A stretch of DNA of 64,000 nt, taken from Scilla litardierei (Eukaryota > Streptophyta > Magnoliopsida > Asparagales > Asparagaceae). The stretch spans positions 171,826,319 to 171,890,318 of the forward strand of contig CM061140.1 in NCBI GenBank assembly GCA_030789695.1, written 5' to 3'. Both the position numbers and the translations under genes were made by a program. Shown here one piece after another: positions 57,919 to 64,000 of the stretch. Under the pieces are notes generated by a model. It saw nothing but the letters and a program-made list of their open reading frames with translations. It was not told the DNA's origin and searched no databases. Within the stretch, counting starts at the first letter, position 1. The number at the start of each line of letters is the position of its first letter.

Positions 57919-58833
57919 ATGGAGTATATGAATTTTTATTGCACGAACAATCTGTATGATGTAAGGTACGCTAATGCACACAAACATAGGATGGAAAAGC
58001 TCAAAATTGTTAATTTTAATCAAACTGACTGTGAAACTTTCTTTCAGGCCTGGAGGAGGTTCACAGACATTATATCGAGCTATCCGCAGCATGGGTACAC
58101 AAATGAAGAGCTTATGGCGTTCTTCCTAGATGGACTACAACCGCAGCTGCAGGAATTATTGGGAGGCATGACGCCGACAGTGGCGTGGGAATACATGGAG
58201 TCTCTGCAAGAAAACGAAGAAACCGTGGAAGAGACTTCAGAGAGCGATCCAACGGAGCCTTCGTGCCTCGATCAAGAAGAGCAAAGCGTAGACGTACCTT
58301 TGCAATCCTTGAAAGAGGAAGCTTACCAGACTATTCAGAAACAGGAGGCCACATCCCATCAATTCCAAGAGAATTTCCTTGCTCGGAGTCGGCAGATTCA
58401 AAAATCTATTGAAGATCTTAATTTGATTGCCGCTTGCTTAGAAGAAAATAATTATTTTGAAACTCAATTTAAAGAAACTAATACGAGTTTATCTTCTATT
58501 GCAGGTATATCGAGCGAGCCATGTCACGTTGAGGACACGATTATAAATATCCACATGGCAGAAAGTGTGTGCAAAAGAGAGGACGAGCTAGCAATTTTGG
58601 ATGAACGAGAGGAGGAGACAGCTAGGGACAAGGGTTTTGAGATTATCGACATGGAGTCAGAACCATGCACTCCTCCAGTTTTATCCCAAAATCATTTATC
58701 CCTCTCCACAATGAACGTGCATCGTATAGAGAGTAGTGCAAATCTTTCAGGGAGTAGTCGTCAACTTGCTTTAATTTCTTTCACTTATTTTGATGACTAT
58801 ATTTGGAATATTTTTTATTGCAAAGAATCTTAA
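57919..58833 (+). CDS. Gag-like ORF of the level-3 non-autonomous gypsy element (304 aa)
   Basis: The open frame starts at ATG 57,919, 108 bp after the PBS. Residues about 38-85 (DCETFFQAWRRFTDIISSY, GYTNEELMAFFLDGL) match the Retrotrans_gag pattern of Athila/Tat gag ('eAWeRFkdLl..cPhHg...qLvq.FydGL'). The rest (about 100-304) is acidic and glutamate-rich with probable coiled coil (LARSRQIQKSIEDLNLIAACL) and no zinc knuckle or protease. It is shorter than autonomous Athila/Tat gag, yet shows no stop, so it may still be translated. It could bind the element RNA for packaging; that is inference. Confidence 0.7.
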   Translation: MEYMNFYCTNNLYDVRYANAHKHRMEKLKIVNFNQTDCETFFQAWRRFTDIISSYPQHGYTNEELMAFFLDGLQPQLQELLGGMTPTVAWEYMESLQENEETVEETSESDPTEPSCLDQEEQSVDVPLQSLKEEAYQTIQKQEATSHQFQENFLARSRQIQKSIEDLNLIAACLEENNYFETQFKETNTSLSSIAGISSEPCHVEDTIINIHMAESVCKREDELAILDEREEETARDKGFEIIDMESEPCTPPVLSQNHLSLSTMNVHRIESSANLSGSSRQLALISFTYFDDYIWNIFYCKES

Positions 58834-59041
58834 ATTAATTTGGACTGACATAACTCATCTCTCGCAGGACATTGGCAAACAGCTTATAGAGATGCTTGGA
58901 GTTGTGTTGCTGGGGTCCAAATTAGTTTTTGGAGGAAGAATAATCGCCGAGGAGCGCAAGGAGCAAATTGAACAACTTCCTCCACCATCAAAGATTCGGG
59001 ATCCGCCATTTGATCACGGTGTGTTCTTTCCAGTAGTGTAG
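58834..59041 (+). other. Short downstream frame after the gag-like ORF
   Basis: A frame overlapping the gag ORF end and ending at 59,041 reads GKQLIEMLGVVLLGSKLVFG, then RKEQIEQLPPPSKIRDPPFD. It sits where a spacer before a second purine tract would be. It may be a remnant of the gag-pol junction; uncertain. Confidence 0.4.
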
Positions 59042-60069
59042 ATTTTATATGCTTTCTAGGATGTTTTGCTTGAATAAACTCGTGCACCTTTCGACATTGA
59101 GGACAATGTCCATCTTTAGTTGGGGGGTGTGTATGAGACCTTAGGATTTTTTTTTGAGAAGAATAAATCGCCAAATCTCATCATTTTAAAACTCATTCAT
59201 ATGCCTCAAATTCGGATGATTACGCGTTAATTGAGTTCTAAAAATTGTTTATGGCTTGATTAATTATTTTTCCTTCATGGAATTACCGTTAATATACTAT
59301 TCAAGAAAATTTTCAATCTCCATGATTAATATCTCGAAATAGTTGGAATTTATTTCATGCATGCTAATGTGATGGAAAAAGCTTAAGTATACACGATTTT
59401 TAAGAATAGTCTTCAAGTTGAAGAGGAATGTGGCCATGGTTATTAATGTTTATGTTCGAAAGAATGGGTTTTGAGTTGCTTACAAGAAAAAAAGAAAAGA
59501 AAGAAAGAAATGAAAAGAAAAATGATGAAAAATGAATGAATAAGTATGTCACTAATAAATAACTTGGTTGGCTCGAGTAGTACAGTCCGAGGGGTCCTTC
59601 TTGGCCTAATGCTCTATGATCGTCCGATTTGGGAGCCATTGACCGGAAACTCACTCATTTGATGGAGCGATCCAAGTTATACTTTTTTCTGCGAATGTTG
59701 CTTGATGCGCGTTACGCGGAACGAATAAAAGAAAAGAAATGGTGAATATACTAAGCAACTTCAATACCCATGTCTTGAATGATTATTTTGATAGGCCAAT
59801 TCCTTGGAAACAAGAAAACTAGAATATAACGACGTGTTATACTTTCGCTTGCGCAAAACGATGCTTGCATGTTATTTATTCATACTAAATTAGAGAAAAT
59901 ATCATGTGATTGATTTTGTTCATGGATGTGTATATTGATGGTCAAGATCATGTTGGAATACGTATTATTGAGCCATGCCATGAGCGATTTGAAAGAACTT
60001 ATTGTTTTATTACTCATCCGTATTTATCGCTCTTTTTGCTAGAGACTAGCAAATCGCTAGTTGGGGGTG
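59042..60069 (+). other. 3' non-coding interior of the level-3 element, two purine tracts
   Basis: GACATTGAGGACAATGTCC near 59,092 is a short inverted repeat, and TTAGTTGGGGGGTGTG near 59,117 follows it, a typical Athila/Tat 3' motif. A second tract, AGTTGGGGGTG, lies at 60,059-60,069 directly before the 3' LTR and is the functional PPT. The stretch between has no coding. Confidence 0.65.
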
Positions 60070-61949
60070 TGATTCGGGTTCAATATTACATATTTAACCC
60101 CCCCCCCATTTAGCCCTATTTTGTGCTCATGTGATGCTACATTGTTCTCTAATTTATGCGTATTTTCTACACATTTATTTATTAGAGAAAACACACTATT
60201 TGAGCACAAAACAGCAATTAACGAAGTATTTCTACACTTTTTATATTTTTCCTAGCTTGGTCTCGATCTCACGATTCCAACGACTATTTATTTGTATTTT
60301 TCTGAGATCTGTGCTAATTACTATGAATTTTTGAATGCAGAATACCATTTAAATGGAGAAATACGCAAGGAAATATGAAAATACAGTCGGCAGCGAATCA
60401 GAAGCCGCCACGTGGCAGCATCGGAGCGGTTCCCGCTCGCATCGAACGGCGATTAGCGGCGGGGCGTATACGGGCGACGCGGCTGATTGTGAGCGGTTGG
60501 ATTTTGATCCAACGGAAGAAATCAAGATCAAAAACGAAGAACGAAGCGGCCTAATTGAGAGCCACGTGGCGCGTTGTCGACGGCCCGATGCAAATCCAAC
60601 GGACAAGCGGGCTCCCGCGTTTTGAAACGCGATCGAACGAAAGCGGGGTTACGTGGCCGATTTTAGATCGTTGGATGAAGATCCAACGCTTGCCACGAAG
60701 CGGAGACGAGCAGGCGACGCGGCATTCTCAAGGCCGTTCGATCAAGATCCGACGGCCCAAATTCCTCCCGCTTCGAATTCAAAAACGAAACGTGAAGCGG
60801 CAATCGCTTGGCGACGTGGCTGCCGTTGGACGGTCCGATGGCGATCGGACGAACGAGACCAAATGAGAAGCGGATTCGAAGGAAGCGGGTTGCGCACGAA
60901 AATTAAAGGCTACGTGGCGTGGCGTGGTCCGATCCCGCTTGGATCAACGGCCCAAGTTTGATCCGCTCGAGATGACCGGCTGGGATCAATTCGGGTGCGG
61001 ATTTTAAACCCAATAAGCTTCTAAAACCCGCAAGCCTATTATATAAGCGTATTTAGGGTTTTTTGGGCGTAGACAAGCAGATTGTGGCGTATTTTGGGCG
61101 TATTGGAGGCTCTAGGAGCCGTATTTTCCCCCTGAAAAATTCTATAAAATTCCAGAGGATTGTTTTATTATTTTCAGAGAGTTTGAAGTCTTTTCAAGGA
61201 GAATTGGTGATATTTTCTTTAACTCAAACCCCGTATTTTGGTGTTTTCTATTGTATTTTGCTATGAACTTGAAGTATTTGGCTATGAAACTTGTTTATTA
61301 TTGCATTATGAGTAGCTAAATCTTATTTGTGCATGGTATGGCGTAGTTAGGGGCTATGATTTGTGTTAGTTTAGTTGTATTCCATGTGCTTAATCGTTAA
61401 ACGTCGTTAAAGTTGTAATCTTTGTTCGTAAATCGACTTTTTCAGATTCCAAAAGAATTGATTTAGTTGATGATCGCCCCAAAAGGGTGAGTTTTGATCT
61501 CCCCAAAAGGGAGTTTCATACCGTAGTTTTGATCTCTCCAAAAGAGAGTTTCATATCGTATTATAACTTTAGCGACGATCTTATTGAATATTTTGCTTGA
61601 ACCCCCAAAAGGGCATCTTCCGATGAATTGCTCCCAAAAGGAGAATTCATTGCGTTATACCTATCAACCAAATTAATACGAATCGTTGATCCTAACGAAC
61701 CCATACCATGTGCATACTTTTTATAGGTATTTTCATACACGAATTTCTTTGTTCACACATCACCATCACGCACTTTCACCATCACCAGCATCATTGTTGA
61801 AGTGGTTAGTTTCTTTTCGTAGGATTTCTATTTGATTTGAATTGTGGTTGCAACAGATTTCTTCCCGTGAATTCGACATCTGGACTCCCAGATTTTACTA
61901 CTTGTACGGACTCTTGCACTTGAGAGAGAGCACTTTTCCGGTCCCACCA
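60070..61949 (+). repeat. 3' LTR of the level-3 element
   Basis: TGATTCGGGTTCAATATTAC to GGTCCCACCA, 1,880 bp, uninterrupted. Carries the compound array (60,383-60,958), TATA-like TATTATATAAGCG near 61,038, a nine-C run at 60,098 (six Cs in the 5' LTR) and the empty TTGAT site near 61,495. Confidence 0.95.
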
Positions 61950-63527
61950 CCTAGGCAACCCAACAGTCGACTGCCCAAACAATTGCAGTCGCATGCCTTT
62001 AAGGAATTGAGCTGAAGAAACTGACGCCCAACGACAGTCGTCTGCAAGAGGACTGACAGTCGACTGTAATATTGTACAGTCGCCTGTCATTTTCGCATCA
62101 GTCGACTGATTTTCCAGATGACTGAGGGAGCAAAAAGAGCCGACTCTCTGTTAATTTGACACTTCTGTAATAGACGGCTGAAGAACAAAAGACATTCGCC
62201 TGTGGATTGCACAGGCGACTGTGAATTTGAAGACAGTCGCATGTCTCCCTTTAGAAGCAATGGCAGTCTCCTGTCATCAGTCGACTGCCGCTTGTTCAGT
62301 AGTCGACTGATCGGGTTTTTTTACCCAAATCATGGGTTGCGAGAAACGGGTTTTTGTTAACCCGATTTCTCCCCAGTTGCCGTGGGCTGTTGGATGATAA
62401 TTTGGATGGCTGAGATGCAACCCCTAGGGGGTATAAAACACTACTATTCAGATGTAATAGAGAGAAATTAATCTTTTATATTTTAGGTTATCTTCTTCCT
62501 TAAGAAGAGGATTAGGGTTTTGGAGAGCTTGGAGTTTTCTGATCTCGTTTTTGTTATCGCTGGGATTGATTGATGATTGAGGAAGCTACTATTTGGTGAC
62601 AAATCTCCAACTCTCTTGCTCTTATACATTTGCTTTCATTTCTTGTATTGAACTATGTCTATTACTACGAATGTTTGTTCTATTCTTGATATGTTAGACT
62701 GAATTCATTGTGTGGGTGTTTTGGATTGATGTAGGATGTCTTGATTGCCTTGCTAATGTTAATTACCATCACCCTTTGTTAATCCATGTTGTTGGGTGAA
62801 ATAAGCTTATGATTAATTAGGTTTGGTACTATCCATGGAGGAGCCAAAGAATGGTGGTGCTTCGTAATTGTTGCATCTAAGTATCCAATGGGTATTGCAT
62901 ATCTTGAAATGAATGCAAAACCCCTTCAATCCATATTCCATAATTAGAAGCTTAATTCATCCAACAACCCAAATGATTAATTGGGTTGTGACCCGTTTAT
63001 CGAATCGTGCATTACCCGAAAGGGGCCGCAGAACGGTGGTTGTGTGATGCGCAACACGACCTACATGCACTACTCTCACATAAATGGGTGTGAGAGTGAT
63101 TCGTGAGCTTTAATTAGGGGAAGAACCCAATTAGCAATTACCCTTGGTGCACCCCATATATGCTGAATTGATTTATTTCCCGATCCTTATACCTTGAAAT
63201 GGATGAGTGATAGAATTATAATGGAATTAACATTTAGCAGAGCAATTGAGTAATCCTACCGATATCCTCAACACCCGCACTCTCGTTCTCCATTGCATCT
63301 AAATCTTAGGACATTACCCTAATTCTAGGGTATTTAGATAAATCATCTATTCTAACAATCATTCACCCGCAAAGGGTGGTTAGAACACTCAACCATTCTT
63401 TACATGCTCTGACTATTTGTGTGAATTGGCAGATTAGTTCTGTCTCTGTGGATACGATCCCGTACTCACCGGGTAAATTATTTGCCGACCTCGTACACTT
63501 GCGAGTAACACCTTTCAGGTCTAGTCA
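61950..63527 (+). mobile_element. Nest level 2: forward gypsy LTR, 3' portion
   Basis: Continues 47,475-47,750. It has a CAGTCGACTG array (61,967-62,310), TATA-like GTATAAAACAC at 62,431, a long R/U5 with lists of CCCTTTGTTAATCC-like phrases, and the gypsy U5 end CTGTCTCTGTGGATACGATC followed by GTACACTTGCGAG. It ends near TCTAGTCA at 63,527. No PBS or internal region follows, so it is a solo LTR of about 1.85 kb. Confidence 0.65.
61967..62310 (+). repeat. CAGTCGACTG / CAGGCGACTG palindrome array
   Basis: ACAGTCGACTG occurs exactly at several points (about 61,968, 62,055, 62,099, 62,278 and 62,302), with variants CAGTCGTCTG, CAGTCGCCTG, CAGTCGCATG, CAGGCGACTG. Together with CAGGCGCCTG at 47,741 it makes about fifteen copies. 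It ends about 120 bp before the TATA-like box. Confidence 0.85.
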
Positions 63528-64000
63528 CCCAGCGTGCTCGGTCGAATAGCCCCCTACTCGGTCGAGTCGATTTTGATTTTCAGAGCCTATTTTTGCCTTC
63601 TTTCTCCAATTCTCTGCAGCTCGGTCGAGTAGGTATGCTGCTCGGTCGAGTAGCTGGTCGAGAGCCTTGCTGCTCGAGTCGAGTACAAATTTCAGCACTG
63701 CAGCGTCAACTTGCAGAAATTTCCCAGATTTCATCCAATCTCCGATTGACGCGTTCGTGGTAGCATTGGAACCTTCATGAAGTCTACTATCCATAAAAAT
63801 ATGAGAAAAATACTTTGCCGACTGGAGTGGTAGAAGATCTCAAAAGAGTGAGAGACTATCTGAAAATCTGGGCGCTTGCCTTACTCGACCGAGTAGCCTT
63901 CGTGCTCGGTCGAGTTGTAGGGGGTTGCTGCTTTAGCTTCAATATGCTTCTTTGGAAATTGACTCAACTCGATCGAGTAGCCACCCTACTCGATCGAGTA
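63528..64000 (-). mobile_element. Nest level 1: reverse gypsy LTR, U3 portion with CTCGGTCGAG array
   Basis: Resumes the LTR broken at 47,474. Copies of CTCGGTCGAGTAG or CTACTCGACCGAG type lie at about 63,537, 63,557, 63,620, 63,642, 63,672, 63,882, 63,904, 63,966 and 63,990, to the window edge. The LTR start lies outside the window. The same 10-mer core recurs in the LTR at 10,561-12,330, so the two are probably sister families. Confidence 0.65.

Larger units (their letters stand above)
47751..61949 (+). mobile_element. Nest level 3: gag-only non-autonomous gypsy element (Tat/Athila-like), hosting a copia
   Basis: The 5' LTR is 47,751-49,175 plus 57,338-57,788 (about 1,876 bp after removing the nested copia). 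The 3' LTR is 60,070-61,949 (1,880 bp). They begin TGATTCGGG, end CCCACCA, and differ at about 20 sites plus a 3-bp poly-C change, roughly 1.2 per cent, so the insertion is young. Flanks CCTGG (47,746-47,750) and CCTAG (61,950-61,954) are a 4/5 target duplication. The interior is only about 2.3 kb: PBS, a gag-like ORF, PPT. No protease, RT, RNase H or integrase, so it must be moved by another element's enzymes. Confidence 0.85.

Overview
The window is nuclear DNA of a flowering plant with a large, repeat-rich genome. The evidence is dense nested LTR retrotransposons of plant-specific types: Ty1/copia of SIRE-, Tork- and Angela-like kinds, and Ty3/gypsy of Tat/Athila- and Del/Tekay-like kinds. 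There is also a TRIM, a LINE ORF1 relic with a DUF4283-type domain, and one exon of a plant MIKC-type MADS-box gene. I cannot decide species, or monocot versus eudicot. Only one ordinary host gene is visible: exon 1 of a SOC1/TM3-like MADS-box gene on the minus strand at 35,873-36,054. Its later exons were not recognised; intron 1 would run left into a mass of old retroelements.

Layout. 1-9.96 kb: degenerate SIRE-like copia DNA (PPT, 1.86-kb LTR, PBS, gag, protease, integrase start). It is cut by a gypsy LTR (3.65-4.91 kb), an Angela-like solo LTR with a perfect GATCC target duplication (7,185-8,518) and a reverse Tat-like LTR (8,525-9,054). A Tork-like RNase H relic with the start of its 3' LTR follows. 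10.5-15.07 kb: reverse gypsy LTR and small relics. 15,274-21,223: complete but decayed Tork-type copia with two LTRs. 21.3-23.6 kb: the 3' part of a Tat-type element with an antisense extra ORF (PF04195-like) and its 3' LTR. 24.3-26.03 kb: reverse SIRE-like LTR. 26.2-35.06 kb: an old copia split by a TRIM, other LTRs, tandem repeats and a reverse copia. 35.06-37.5 kb: the MADS exon and its flank. 37.6-38.4 kb: LINE relic. 38.4-46.3 kb: reverse copia LTR, Tat/LARD-type LTRs, and a 2,965-bp Del/Tekay-like solo LTR. 46.35-64 kb: a four-level nest. A reverse gypsy LTR (level 1) holds a forward gypsy LTR (level 2), which holds a gag-only non-autonomous gypsy element (level 3, 47,751-61,949). Its 5' LTR holds a copia element (level 4, 49,176-57,332).

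Main unexplained pattern. At least eight LTR families here, both copia and gypsy and in both orientations, carry an array of short family-specific inverted repeats. The array lies in U3, about 40-155 bp upstream of that LTR's own TATA-like box. Cores fall into classes: CAG-N-CG-N-CTG palindromes, TCGGTCGA dyads, an AACTAGTCGGTC dyad array, and GTTGGAT-4nt-ATCCAAC. The level-4 copia has no such array in its LTR but has a GGCC-palindrome minisatellite in its leader. I regard this recurrent promoter-proximal array as the best candidate for something undescribed.
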